From Bacteroidota bacterium (lineage in GTDB: Bacteria > Bacteroidota > Bacteroidia > NS11-12g > UBA955): 12,247 nucleotides of DNA. Positions 1 through 7,088 of this stretch are shown one piece after another. How positions within the stretch are numbered: position 1 is the first letter of the stretch; each line of letters opens with the position of its first letter. Both the position numbers and the translations under genes were made by a program. The stretch spans positions 1 through 12,247 of the forward strand of contig CANFUB010000054.1 in the NCBI GenBank assembly GCA_947450015.1, given 5' to 3'. The notes below the pieces were generated by a model. The model was not told the DNA's origin. It did not search any database and saw nothing but the letters and a program-made list of their open reading frames with translations.

Positions 1-538
1 CTTTGGTTTCGTTGCCTGTCAAAACAGCAATTGATGTTCTATTTTTTCTTATCAATGTCTTTTTATCTCTAAAATAATAATCAAAATAACGGGCTGAATT
101 ATCACTTCCGGTTGCTATGACCATCTCTGCAGCATTTAAGCGTTCGGTAATTTCAATTCTTTCGGCAAAATATGGATTGATCTCAATCAAACTTGAAATC
201 ACATATTTCATTAATATTTCATCATTCGATGATAATTTTACCAAAGCTTTATTTCCTGTTGCTAAAACTGAGATCAAATCATGCAGGCCCACCAAGGGAA
301 TATTACCGGCCATTATGATACCAACCTGTTTCATTTCATTGTTTGGTGCGATTGCATTCAACCATGTTTTAATATCCTTTTCATTGAGGGCTTTGGCCCA
401 ATTATTTGCAGCTAATTTTACAAATTGGGGACTAAACCATTGGTTGTGCGCATGGGCGGAATGAATGACAGACTCAGGCAATTCACTTAATTTACGACCA
501 AGTAATTGCAGGTCTTTGATGTATTGATTTGTATCCAA
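1..538 (-). CDS. Acyl-CoA reductase, LuxC family (N-terminal part; 3' end beyond window)
   Basis: Reverse-strand frame open from about 541 to the left edge, giving about 179 residues. The family reduces acyl-CoA or activated acyl groups to aldehydes with NADPH, in the cytoplasm. Visible signatures: AGNIPLVGLHD at residues 77-87, KALVKLSSND at 97-106, ATGSDNSARYFDYYF at 142-156 and IRKNRTSIAVLTG at 163-175, all typical of the Bacteroidota LuxC-like family. The catalytic cysteine region lies beyond the window. Start choice: a TAA at 544-542 blocks the frame and the first in-frame ATG is deep inside the conserved region, so TTG at 538-536 (or ATT just before it) is the likely start. The sequence from that TTG (LDTNQYIKDLQLLGRKLSEL) resembles a normal family N-terminus. 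A candidate promoter lies just upstream. Family assignment is from recognised motifs; the physiological substrate is unknown. Confidence 0.83.
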   Translation of the reverse strand, partial: MDTNQYIKDLQLLGRKLSELPESVIHSAHAHNQWFSPQFVKLAANNWAKALNEKDIKTWLNAIAPNNEMKQVGIIMAGNIPLVGLHDLISVLATGNKALVKLSSNDEILMKYVISSLIEINPYFAERIEITERLNAAEMVIATGSDNSARYFDYYFRDKKTLIRKNRTSIAVLTGNETK

Positions 539-550
539 AATTTAAAGTAA

Positions 551-583
551 CAAAAATACGCTCTTTTCGTTTAAATGAACATA
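551..583 (-). promoter_or_regulatory. Candidate Bacteroidota promoter for the acyl-CoA reductase gene
   Basis: On the minus strand TATTTTTG (558-551) matches the -7 pattern TAnnTTTG exactly. TATG at 583-580, 21 bases upstream, is a three-of-four match to the -33 TTTG. Transcription would start near 544, leaving only about six untranslated bases before the proposed TTG start. Short AT-rich motifs occur by chance, so this is tentative. Confidence 0.4.
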
Positions 584-677
584 TGCTTGAAGGTGAATCT
601 ATCAATTTTAAAAACAAGTAGCACGAATAACAATGAATAGTAAAAATAAAAATAAAAAAATCTGTAAGTTTGAAGCA

Positions 678-1385
678 ATGAAATTATCTATCCGCCTTTT
701 ACTTTTATCAACGCTATTTAGTGTAAATTCATATGCACAGACAGGCTTTAGATTTGGGCCATCAATTGGCTATATAGCTTCTAAACCAAAAGTAATTGAC
801 ACCATCCCTAACAATTATTTCATTCGTTTTAAATCTGGTTTCAATGTTGGCGTGATGGCCTATTATGGCTTTAGCGAAAGATTTGGAATGTCTGTAACTG
901 CCAACTATACTTCGAAGGGATACCGTTTATTTAATGACAGCATCAATAACAGTGTTGAATTGAAACACAATCAATCGCTCATTGAAATTCCAATTAACTT
1001 TATTTTAAAACAGCGTTTAAATTCTGTTTCAAACATTCGCGAAAACATTGGCTTTACCTTGAGTAATTTAATTTCTACAACTGAAAAAGAAATAAAAAGC
1101 GACAATGGTAATTTTAGAATCAAGGAGACAACTAAAACGACCTTTTACCCAATGTTGAATATTGGCTTAGAAGTAAGTCACGAAGCAAAAAACAACAACG
1201 TATTTGTATTTGGGGCCTTTTTAAAACAAGGTTTTAGCAACAACTCTAACCTTGCAATTTTTAGCAATAAAACAAGCAATACGCCTTTGTTTAATCTAGG
1301 ATTTAAGGGTAGCTACATTGGCATTTCATTAAGTTACCTTTTCAATCTTAGCAATCTCAAAAAGCAAGAAGAATTCTTCTATTAA
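678..1385 (+). CDS. Outer-membrane beta-barrel protein (PorT-like / PF13568-type), function unknown
   Basis: A secreted protein of about 235 residues. I chose ATG 678 rather than the in-frame ATG 633 because a clean signal peptide begins there (MKLSIRLLLLSTLFSVNSYA, cleavage before QTG). Starting at 633 would add a Lys/Asn-rich 15-residue extension encoded by very A-rich DNA. The mature part alternates polar and hydrophobic residues and has glycine/aromatic-rich strands (FRFGPSIGYIAS, FNVGVMAYYGFSERFGMSVTANYTSKGY, PMLNIGLEVSHEA, NVFVFGAFLKQGFS, FNLGFKGSYIGISLSYLF). This is the look of the small eight-strand barrels common in Bacteroidota outer membranes. Nothing specific identifies a ligand or an assignment to gliding/secretion PorT. 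It is monocistronic, converges on queA and ends at a strong shared terminator. The barrel call is fairly secure; the function is not known. Confidence 0.8.
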   Translation: MKLSIRLLLLSTLFSVNSYAQTGFRFGPSIGYIASKPKVIDTIPNNYFIRFKSGFNVGVMAYYGFSERFGMSVTANYTSKGYRLFNDSINNSVELKHNQSLIEIPINFILKQRLNSVSNIRENIGFTLSNLISTTEKEIKSDNGNFRIKETTKTTFYPMLNIGLEVSHEAKNNNVFVFGAFLKQGFSNNSNLAIFSNKTSNTPLFNLGFKGSYIGISLSYLFNLSNLKKQEEFFY

Positions 1386-1417
1386 AAGGCGCTACTTCGA
1401 ATAAAAAATTAGTCATA

Positions 1418-1450
1418 AAAAAAACACCACATTAGATGTGGTGTTTTTTT
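1418..1450. terminator. Bidirectional rho-independent terminator
   Basis: Perfect inverted repeat: ACACCACAT (1424-1432) pairs with ATGTGGTGT (1436-1444) around a TAG loop. The stem is flanked by an A run (1417-1423) and a T run (1444-1450), which extend the pairing and supply a U tract on either strand. It sits between the convergent ends of the beta-barrel gene (1385) and queA (1482), so it can serve both. Confidence 0.9.
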
Positions 1451-1481
1451 ATGTATCGATTGTGCTTGGTTTTGTAATTGA

Positions 1482-2528
1482 TTAAAGAATCAACATGGCA
1501 TCGCCATAGCATAAGAAATTGTATTTTTTCTTAATTCCTTCCTTGTAGGCTTCCATCATAAAATCGTAATCACCAAAAGCCGCTGTCATCATTAACAAGG
1601 TGCTTTCAGGACTGTGGAAATTGGTAATAAAAGCATTGGCAATAGCAAAATTGTGCGGTGGAAAAATGAATTTATCGGTCCAGCCTCTGCTTGGATTTAA
1701 CAAGCCTGTTGAAGAAACCGAACTTTCTAAAGCGCGCATAACACTAGAACCAACGGCTACAACACGTTTCTTATTATCTTTTGCAGTATTCACAATACTG
1801 GCAGTTAATTCTGGAATATTGTAACTCTCTGAATCCATTTTGTGTTTTGTTAGGTCTTCTACTTCTACATCTCTAAATGTTCCTAAACCTAAGTGCAATG
1901 TTACATCAGCGAATTTTATTCCTTTAATATCCAAACGCATCATCAACTCTCTACTAAAATGCAGTCCAGCAGTTGGTGGGGCGATGGCGCCTTCTTCAGT
2001 TGCAAAAATAGTTTGGTAGCGCTCTTCGTCTTCTTTTTTAACAGGTCTGTCAATGTATTTAGGAATTGGTGTTTCTCCTAATTTTCTAACAATTTTATTG
2101 AACTCTTCTTTATCGCCATCGAATAAAAAGCGAATGGTTCTTCCACGGCTTGTGGTATTATCTACAACCTCTGCTACTAAATCATCATCGCCAAAATACA
2201 ATTTATTACCTACGCGTATTTTTCTCGCTGGGTCAACCAATACATCCCAAAGCTTTAATTCTTCATTCAGTTCTCTTAAAAGAAAAACTTCAATTTTTGC
2301 ACCTGTTTTTTCTTTGTTACCATACATTCTGGCCGGAAACACCTTTGTGTTATTCATAACAAAGACATCATCTTCTTCAAAAATCTCAAGAATGTCCTTG
2401 AATTTTTTGTGTTGAATGGTTCTATTCTTTCTATCAACCACCATTAATTTACACTCATCACGTTGTTTAGAAGGATCTTGAGCAATTAAATTGGGTGGTA
2501 ATTCAAACTGGAATTTTGATAATTTCAT
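1482..2528 (-). CDS. queA: S-adenosylmethionine:tRNA ribosyltransferase-isomerase QueA
   Basis: Complete 348-residue protein, the usual length for QueA. The enzyme transfers and isomerises the ribosyl group of S-adenosylmethionine onto 7-aminomethyl-7-deazaguanine at the tRNA wobble position, making epoxyqueuosine in queuosine synthesis. Family motifs are visible: the N-terminal FELPPNLIAQDPS (8-20), VMNNTKVFPARM (57-68), GETPIPKYI (151-159), GAIAPPTAGLHF (180-191), LHLGLGTF (211-218), HKMDSESY (229-236) and a C-terminal NFHSPESTLLMM segment. It is cytoplasmic and appears monocistronic. It has its own Bacteroidota-type promoter, with a leader of about 20 bases, and the shared terminator downstream. 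It has no evident link to the carbon-uptake genes nearby. Confidence 0.97.
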   Translation of the reverse strand: MKLSKFQFELPPNLIAQDPSKQRDECKLMVVDRKNRTIQHKKFKDILEIFEEDDVFVMNNTKVFPARMYGNKEKTGAKIEVFLLRELNEELKLWDVLVDPARKIRVGNKLYFGDDDLVAEVVDNTTSRGRTIRFLFDGDKEEFNKIVRKLGETPIPKYIDRPVKKEDEERYQTIFATEEGAIAPPTAGLHFSRELMMRLDIKGIKFADVTLHLGLGTFRDVEVEDLTKHKMDSESYNIPELTASIVNTAKDNKKRVVAVGSSVMRALESSVSSTGLLNPSRGWTDKFIFPPHNFAIANAFITNFHSPESTLLMMTAAFGDYDFMMEAYKEGIKKKYNFLCYGDAMLIL

Positions 2529-2557
2529 CTAGTGTATAATATGGGTAAAAAAGGGTG

Positions 2558-2589
2558 CAAAATTAATATAAAATAAGCATAAATGCAAA
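2558..2589 (-). promoter_or_regulatory. queA promoter, Bacteroidota sigma consensus
   Basis: On the minus strand TTTG (2589-2586), then 20 bases, then TAATTTTG (2565-2558). This is a full match to the TTTG-N17-23-TAnnTTTG pattern known for the Bacteroidota primary sigma factor. The implied transcription start is near 2550, about 20 bases before the queA ATG. The remainder of the 2529-2674 divergent region holds only a weak candidate for the plus-strand gene (TTTATTTG at 2662-2669, with no good -33 element). Confidence 0.68.
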
Positions 2590-2674
2590 TGCGTACTTAT
2601 GAACCAATATCTAATAAAAAGTGTCCATTTAACTTATTTTTACTTTTTGGCATAAACATTGTTTATTTGTAGAC

Positions 2675-3184
2675 ATGAGATTATTTATACTTTCACTCCT
2701 CGCTTTTACTTGTGCTATTAATGCCAATGCAAATGACACTACCAAACAAAAACAAACCTTACCTTCAGTTGAAGTAAAGACAATAGATGGTAAAGCTGTC
2801 AATATTCAGGATTATGGCAAAACTGGTAAAATTACCATTATCTCTTTTTGGGCTACTTGGTGTGGACCATGTATTAAAGAACTCGATAACATTCTTGATG
2901 TTTATGATGATTGGCAAACCAAGTACGGTTGTGAACTGGTAGCAGTGACAATAGATGATTCTAGGAATATACCTAAAGTAAAACCATTTGTAAATGGTAA
3001 AGGCTGGCCTTATACAATTTTAACAGATGAGAACAAAGACCTTGCAAGGGCAATGAATGTCAACAACCCTCCGCAAGTTATTCTAATTGATCAACAAGGT
3101 AATATTGTGTATGTACACAATGGCTATACTGAAGGTAGTGAATTGGAGTTAGAAGAGCAGATTAAGAAATTGATTAAACAATAA
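2675..3184 (+). CDS. Secreted TlpA/thioredoxin-like thiol-disulfide oxidoreductase
   Basis: A 169-residue protein with an N-terminal signal sequence (MRLFILSLLAFTCAINANA, likely cleaved before ND), so it acts in the periplasm. The thioredoxin fold follows: LPSVEVKTIDGKAVNIQDY (29-47) is the AhpC/TlpA-style entry strand, then ISFWATWCGPC with redox cysteines C63 and C66, a DDSRNIPKV region, WPYTILTDEN (111-120), and NPPQVILID (131-139) containing the expected cis-proline. These features fit the TlpA/ResA group, which reduces disulfides of exported proteins, for example in cytochrome c maturation. No partner gene is adjacent. An extra cysteine, C86, lies outside the active site. The gene diverges from queA and converges with the carbonic anhydrase gene: its TAA ends at 3184 and the other stop codon starts at 3185. 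Confidence 0.9.
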   Translation: MRLFILSLLAFTCAINANANDTTKQKQTLPSVEVKTIDGKAVNIQDYGKTGKITIISFWATWCGPCIKELDNILDVYDDWQTKYGCELVAVTIDDSRNIPKVKPFVNGKGWPYTILTDENKDLARAMNVNNPPQVILIDQQGNIVYVHNGYTEGSELELEEQIKKLIKQ

Positions 3185-3760
3185 TCAGCCCCCAGCGATG
3201 CGGTGTAAAATGCCGTCACGTAAATCATACACCCAACCATGAACAATTATGGAAGGATTTGATTTAATCAATTCTGCTGAAAGTATTTTATTCACACCTG
3301 CTTGCACGTTTAATTCAACCATTCTTTTTAAACGGTCGTCTTCATTGACAATGGCATCAACCTCTAAAGCGTTATCACCATAAACATCCTTTATTTTTTT
3401 CAACCATACATCCATATTACCAAAACTATCTTTGGTCATGGCCGCCTTAATACCACCGCAACCGTAATGGCCGCAAACGATAATATGCTTTACTTTTAGA
3501 TACTCTACTGCATATTGCATCACACTCATTAAATTGATATCATGCAAATCAACAACGTTGGCGATGTTGCGATGAACAAACATTTCACCAGGTTCTGTAT
3601 TGGTGATTTCGTTGGCAGGTACGCGGCTGTCAGAACAACCAATCCATAAAAAATCGGGTTCCTGTATTAAGGCTAGTTTGTTAAAATACTCCCTGTCCAT
3701 GTGTATTTTATCTGCAGCCCAAGCCTTGTTTTCTAAAAATATTTTGCTAATAATTTCCAT
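3185..3760 (-). CDS. can: Beta-class carbonic anhydrase, cytoplasmic
   Basis: A 191-residue beta-CA without signal peptide. It catalyses CO2 + H2O = HCO3- + H+ in the cytoplasm. Zinc ligands and dyad: C42, D44 and R46 in GCSDSR (41-46), and H98 and C101 in GHYGCGG (97-103). This is the same numbering I recall for E. coli Can, although the C-terminus is shorter than the roughly 220-residue E. coli protein. Trp39, Arg64 (FVHRN) and Tyr178 (HGWVYD) correspond to the residues that form the non-catalytic bicarbonate pocket in type II beta-CAs, so the enzyme may be inhibited by its product. Its ATG overlaps the stop codon of the upstream SulP gene (TAATG), which implies translational coupling and a shared job in bicarbonate supply. 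No terminator is visible after its stop codon. The symbol can is given by similarity. Confidence 0.95.
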   Translation of the reverse strand: MEIISKIFLENKAWAADKIHMDREYFNKLALIQEPDFLWIGCSDSRVPANEITNTEPGEMFVHRNIANVVDLHDINLMSVMQYAVEYLKVKHIIVCGHYGCGGIKAAMTKDSFGNMDVWLKKIKDVYGDNALEVDAIVNEDDRLKRMVELNVQAGVNKILSAELIKSNPSIIVHGWVYDLRDGILHRIAGG

Positions 3761-3762
3761 TA
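3758..3762 (-). other. TAATG stop/start overlap coupling SulP and carbonic anhydrase
   Basis: Read on the minus strand, the SulP stop TAA (3762-3760) shares its last A with the ATG (3760-3758) of the carbonic anhydrase gene. Such overlaps usually mean that the downstream gene is translated by ribosomes finishing the upstream one. Confidence 0.9.
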
Positions 3763-5292
3763 TAGTGATTTAAAAAGTGAATGTGGTTTGGTAGCAGTGG
3801 TCTTAACAGAAATTCTAATATTGCGATTTGGTGCACCTGCTATAAAATCGTCAATGGCCTCGATGATGTCGATGTCAACAAAATCGGCCTTTGTAGAATC
3901 TACCAATAAATGTGAATCATTGGGAATGGTATTCAATAATTTTTTGATGTTTTTCTTATTTAAGAACGATACATCCTTGTTAAAACGCAATAAATAATTG
4001 CCATGGTCTTCGTATAACATCACAGATGTCTTGTAATTACTCACCAAAATAAAACACAGGCTAACCAGTATACCTACTATTACACCCACTAATAAGTCGG
4101 TTAACAAGATGGCTACGATTGTGATGATGAATGGCAAAAAACGATTAAATTTCTTCTTGAATTCATCCTTAAAAATAGCGGGTTTTGACAGTTTATATCC
4201 CACATGGATTAGGATTGCAGCTAGTGCCGCTTTAGGAATAATATTAATAAATGGTGTTAAAACTAATACACTTAGAAGCAACAAGACCCCATGAAAAATA
4301 GTAGACCATTTGGTTTTTGCACCAGCATTGACATTGGCCGAAGTACGAACAATAACTGATGTGATCGGCAATCCACCCAAAAAGCCACTTGCTACGTTGC
4401 CAATGCCTTGCGCAAACAGCTCGCGATTGGCTGGTGTAATGCGTTTGTCGTGGTCTATTTTATCACCTGCTTGTATGCTTAATAAGGTTTCAATGCTCGC
4501 AACAAATGCAATGGTTAAAGCCAGTTTCCATACGGTTGGATTACCAATTTGTGAAAAATCAGGGAAATTCCATGCCCACAGCGCCTCTGCATTTATTTGA
4601 GGCATATCACTCAAATGGAATCCCTGCAATGTCATTTCAGGAAAATAATGGATGTAGATTGTATTGATGCCAATGCCAAGTAAAACAACAATTAATTGTG
4701 AGGGTATAAGCTTGAATAAACTGTATTTACTTAATCTTTCTGAACCCCACCCGATTAATACGAACATAGAAACAATGGCTATTAAGAAGGCACCCCAATT
4801 AAGTTCTACAATTGCATAATAGATTTCTGTGAATGTATTTTTACCATCTTCTTGTAAAAATTCCTCGTCCCCTTCAAAGTCAAAATCGTAACCAAGGGCA
4901 TGGGGAATTTGTTTTAAAACAAGCAATAAACCAATGGATACTAGCATACCGCTAATAACTGCCCCAGGAATAAAGTCGCCTAAAACACCTGCCTTTAGTT
5001 GACTGAGTATAAACTGAAAAACACCTGCGATTACAACCGCTAAAAGGAAGGCCTCGAAGGTTGGCAATTCCTTTAAACCAGTAATTACAATGATGGTTAA
5101 ACCAGCTGCGGGTCCACTCACACTGGTATTCGATCCACTCAAAAAACCGATGAGAATACCCCCAACAATTCCAGCTATTACACCAGAAATAATGGGTGCC
5201 TTGCTAGCCAATGCAATTCCTAAACAGAGGGGAAGTGCAACCAAGTAAAGCACAATTGAAGATTTTAAATCCTCCTTAAAAAAAGATTTCAT
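3760..5292 (-). CDS. SulP-family anion transporter with STAS domain, probable bicarbonate transporter (CA-linked)
   Basis: A 510-residue inner-membrane protein. The membrane domain covers about residues 10-418 and a short C-terminal STAS domain about 425-510. SulP landmarks: VALPLCLGIALA (18-29), SGPAAGL (59-65), IETLLS (267-272) in the substrate-site helix, NRELFAQGIGNVASGFLGG (289-307), and GLPITSVIVRTSANVNAGAKT (307-327). The acidic segment 138-150 (DFEGDEEFLQEDG) is a surface loop. SulP members carry sulfate, bicarbonate or other anions. The coupled carbonic anhydrase gene downstream and the DAB genes upstream make bicarbonate the likeliest substrate, as in BicA-type proteins; this is inferred from context. 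The ATG is at 5292. A terminator separates it from the preceding SulP gene, so it probably starts its own transcript. Confidence 0.88.
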   Translation of the reverse strand: MKSFFKEDLKSSIVLYLVALPLCLGIALASKAPIISGVIAGIVGGILIGFLSGSNTSVSGPAAGLTIIVITGLKELPTFEAFLLAVVIAGVFQFILSQLKAGVLGDFIPGAVISGMLVSIGLLLVLKQIPHALGYDFDFEGDEEFLQEDGKNTFTEIYYAIVELNWGAFLIAIVSMFVLIGWGSERLSKYSLFKLIPSQLIVVLLGIGINTIYIHYFPEMTLQGFHLSDMPQINAEALWAWNFPDFSQIGNPTVWKLALTIAFVASIETLLSIQAGDKIDHDKRITPANRELFAQGIGNVASGFLGGLPITSVIVRTSANVNAGAKTKWSTIFHGVLLLLSVLVLTPFINIIPKAALAAILIHVGYKLSKPAIFKDEFKKKFNRFLPFIITIVAILLTDLLVGVIVGILVSLCFILVSNYKTSVMLYEDHGNYLLRFNKDVSFLNKKNIKKLLNTIPNDSHLLVDSTKADFVDIDIIEAIDDFIAGAPNRNIRISVKTTATKPHSLFKSL

Positions 5293-5304
5293 ATGTTAAG
5301 TAGG

Positions 5305-5335
5305 CAAAGAAAGTATTTTTTTTAATGGCCTCCAA
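5305..5335 (-). promoter_or_regulatory. Possible promoter of the SulP-carbonic anhydrase operon
   Basis: On the minus strand TTG (5335-5333), 20 bases, then TTTCTTTG (5312-5305), a seven-of-eight match to TAnnTTTG. It lies 12 bases before the ATG at 5292, giving a very short leader. The match is imperfect and the region is AT-rich, so this is a weak call. It is supported mainly by the terminator just upstream, which makes a new promoter here necessary. Confidence 0.3.
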
Positions 5336-5356
5336 TTTTAAAAAAATATAGATTTT

Positions 5357-5390
5357 GTAATTCAATGGCTATTAAACAATAGTAATTCAA
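5357..5390. repeat. Short direct repeat GTAATTCAA flanking an inverted repeat
   Basis: GTAATTCAA occurs at 5357-5365 and again at 5382-5390, 25 bases start to start. Between them lies the inverted repeat CTATT-AAAC-AATAG (5369-5382). The pair sits upstream of the SulP-carbonic anhydrase operon, where a regulator might bind, but in AT-rich intergenic DNA this could be chance. Confidence 0.3.
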
Positions 5391-5416
5391 AACCATCAAC
5401 TATTCCATTAAATATT

Positions 5417-5456
5417 GAAAAAAAGAAACCCACACCATTTTCAAATGGGTGGGCTT
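5417..5456 (-). terminator. Rho-independent terminator after the dab-porin-SulP operon
   Basis: On the minus strand a GC-rich arm AAGCCCACCCATTT (5456-5443) pairs, with small irregularities, with AAATGGTGTGGGTTT (5440-5426) across a two-base loop. It is followed by CTTTTTTT (5425-5418). It lies just past the stop codon of the SulP gene ending at 5479 and points the same way. It splits the carbon-uptake island into two transcription units. Confidence 0.85.
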
Positions 5457-5478
5457 ACTTTTATTAAATTAACGAAAC

Positions 5479-7062
5479 TTATTTTTTCTTTACACGGGTC
5501 GCAAGTGGGTGATTGGATAAGGCTTTGTGATCTTGCAATCCTGTTATCATAAAATTGCCACCATTTGCATTGTATTCATGTTCAAAATGATGAACAAATG
5601 CCATGAAGGAATGATCAACTAATTTGGTGTTTAAAAAATTAATCTCAATATTAAGATTAGCGCCAAGATTAGTAAGTACTTTTTTAAATCCTAATAAATT
5701 TGAGAAGACTGCAGAACCATTTACAGTAATTGTAGTTACATTGTTATCTCTTTGAATGGAATAGTCTGCTTTGAATAAACTTTTTAATTGGGCACCGTTG
5801 ATTAAATGAAAAATAAATTTCACTAAAATACCCGCTGCTATACCTAACAATAAATCCTCTAACAGTGTTACAGCAATCGTAACTAAGAAAATAGCCAATT
5901 GCTCTTTACCAATATGGTAGGTATGAATAAATTCTTTTGGAGCAGCCAATCTAAATCCAGCAAAAATTAACATGGCAGCGAGGGCTGCATTTGGAATTAA
6001 TTCAATTACTGGAATCATCAATAACATGGCAATTAATAAAAATATGCCATGAAAGAAATTAGACCATTTGGTTTTAGCACCAAATCCAACATTAGAGCCA
6101 CTTCTTACAACTTCAGAAATCATAGGCAAGCCACCTAATAAACCAGACAAGGCATTTCCTGCGCCTAAACCTATGAGGTCGCCATTATAATTCGATTCGC
6201 GTTTATAAGGATCTAAACCATCAACTGCTTTTACTGTCAACAATGATTCTAGACTATTAACGAATAAAAACATAAACACATATTTCCAAAAAGGAAATGT
6301 TCCTATGGCCGAGAAATCGGCATTTAAACTAATATTACCCCAAAAATCCCCAATCTTTACTAATGAATAATCATGTTTAAATTGCCAGTATAATCCTAGT
6401 GGTACGGCTATCAATAGAACAATCATAGGTGCAGGAATTTTCTTTAGAAAATTCAATTTAATCTTCGGCAAGGCAAACATTAGCAATAAAGACAAAAGCC
6501 CAACAACAGCCAAATGCGTATTAGAGTTTTCGACAAAACGTGGAATATCCATTAATAATTCTAAAGGTTTCTCGCCTTTATAAATACCTGGGTCATCGCC
6601 TAAAAGCACTGGAACTTGTTTAGCGATGATAATAATACCAATGGCTGCAAGCATACCATGTACTGCAGAGTGAGGAAAGAAATCGCTCAAGGATCCAAGT
6701 TTTAAAAACCCAAAAACGATTTGAATTAAGGCCATCACGACAATGATACCACAAGCCATGTGTATTGGGTTATGACCTTCGTAGCCCAAAGCTCCCATGT
6801 CTGCAACCGCTGCCGCACATACAGTAATTAAACCAGCTGCTGGGCCTTTTATCGTTAAAGGCGATACTTTAAAGAAGCTTACGAATAAACCACCAACCAT
6901 GGCCGTTAATACACCCATGGCAGGGTCGAATCCGCTGGCTTTGGCGATACCTAAACTCAAGGGCAAGGCTAATAGGAACACTAGAAATCCTGTAACAGAA
7001 TCTGTTTTCCAGTTTTCTTTTAAACCGGCAAGACCGGTTTTTGGCAAAATTTTATAATCCAT
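5479..7062 (-). CDS. SulP-family anion transporter with STAS domain, last gene of the dab operon
   Basis: A 527-residue inner-membrane protein, with the membrane domain at about 20-425 and a STAS domain at about 440-527. SulP motifs: FLLALPLSLGIAKASG (29-44), KGPAAGL (72-78), LESLLT (271-276), GNALSGLLGGLPMISEVVRS (302-321) and FGAKTKWSNFFHG (327-339). It follows the SulP fold of the CA-linked transporter but differs along most of its length, so the two are old paralogs rather than a recent duplication. Where the other has PITSVIVRTSAN, this one has PMISEVVRSGSN, placing a glutamate (E316) next to the presumed anion site. It starts 26 bases after the porin gene, with no terminator between, and is closed by the hairpin at 5417-5456. 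Bicarbonate is the likely substrate from context; sulfate or another anion is not excluded. Confidence 0.86.
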   Translation of the reverse strand: MDYKILPKTGLAGLKENWKTDSVTGFLVFLLALPLSLGIAKASGFDPAMGVLTAMVGGLFVSFFKVSPLTIKGPAAGLITVCAAAVADMGALGYEGHNPIHMACGIIVVMALIQIVFGFLKLGSLSDFFPHSAVHGMLAAIGIIIIAKQVPVLLGDDPGIYKGEKPLELLMDIPRFVENSNTHLAVVGLLSLLLMFALPKIKLNFLKKIPAPMIVLLIAVPLGLYWQFKHDYSLVKIGDFWGNISLNADFSAIGTFPFWKYVFMFLFVNSLESLLTVKAVDGLDPYKRESNYNGDLIGLGAGNALSGLLGGLPMISEVVRSGSNVGFGAKTKWSNFFHGIFLLIAMLLMIPVIELIPNAALAAMLIFAGFRLAAPKEFIHTYHIGKEQLAIFLVTIAVTLLEDLLLGIAAGILVKFIFHLINGAQLKSLFKADYSIQRDNNVTTITVNGSAVFSNLLGFKKVLTNLGANLNIEINFLNTKLVDHSFMAFVHHFEHEYNANGGNFMITGLQDHKALSNHPLATRVKKK

Positions 7063-7088
7063 ATTGTTATTTTTTTTTGTAAATGTTA

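Noticed and set aside
117..464. Plus-strand open frame of 115 codons at the left edge
   Set aside because: It lies antisense to a frame whose translation carries clear LuxC-family motifs; the plus-strand product shows no recognisable family.
665..672. TAAGTTTG, an exact -7 promoter match just before ATG 678
   Set aside because: Only five bases separate it from the ATG, and the expected -33 position holds an A-rich run with no TTTG.
4310..4600. Plus-strand open frames inside the SulP, queA and porin/dabB genes
   Set aside because: All are antisense shadows of well-supported minus-strand genes and have no recognisable domains.
3760..7062. Recent tandem duplication of the SulP gene
   Set aside because: The two proteins share only the SulP motifs and short DNA stretches (for example near 4310 and 6062). 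Loops, STAS domains and flanks differ, so they are old paralogs.
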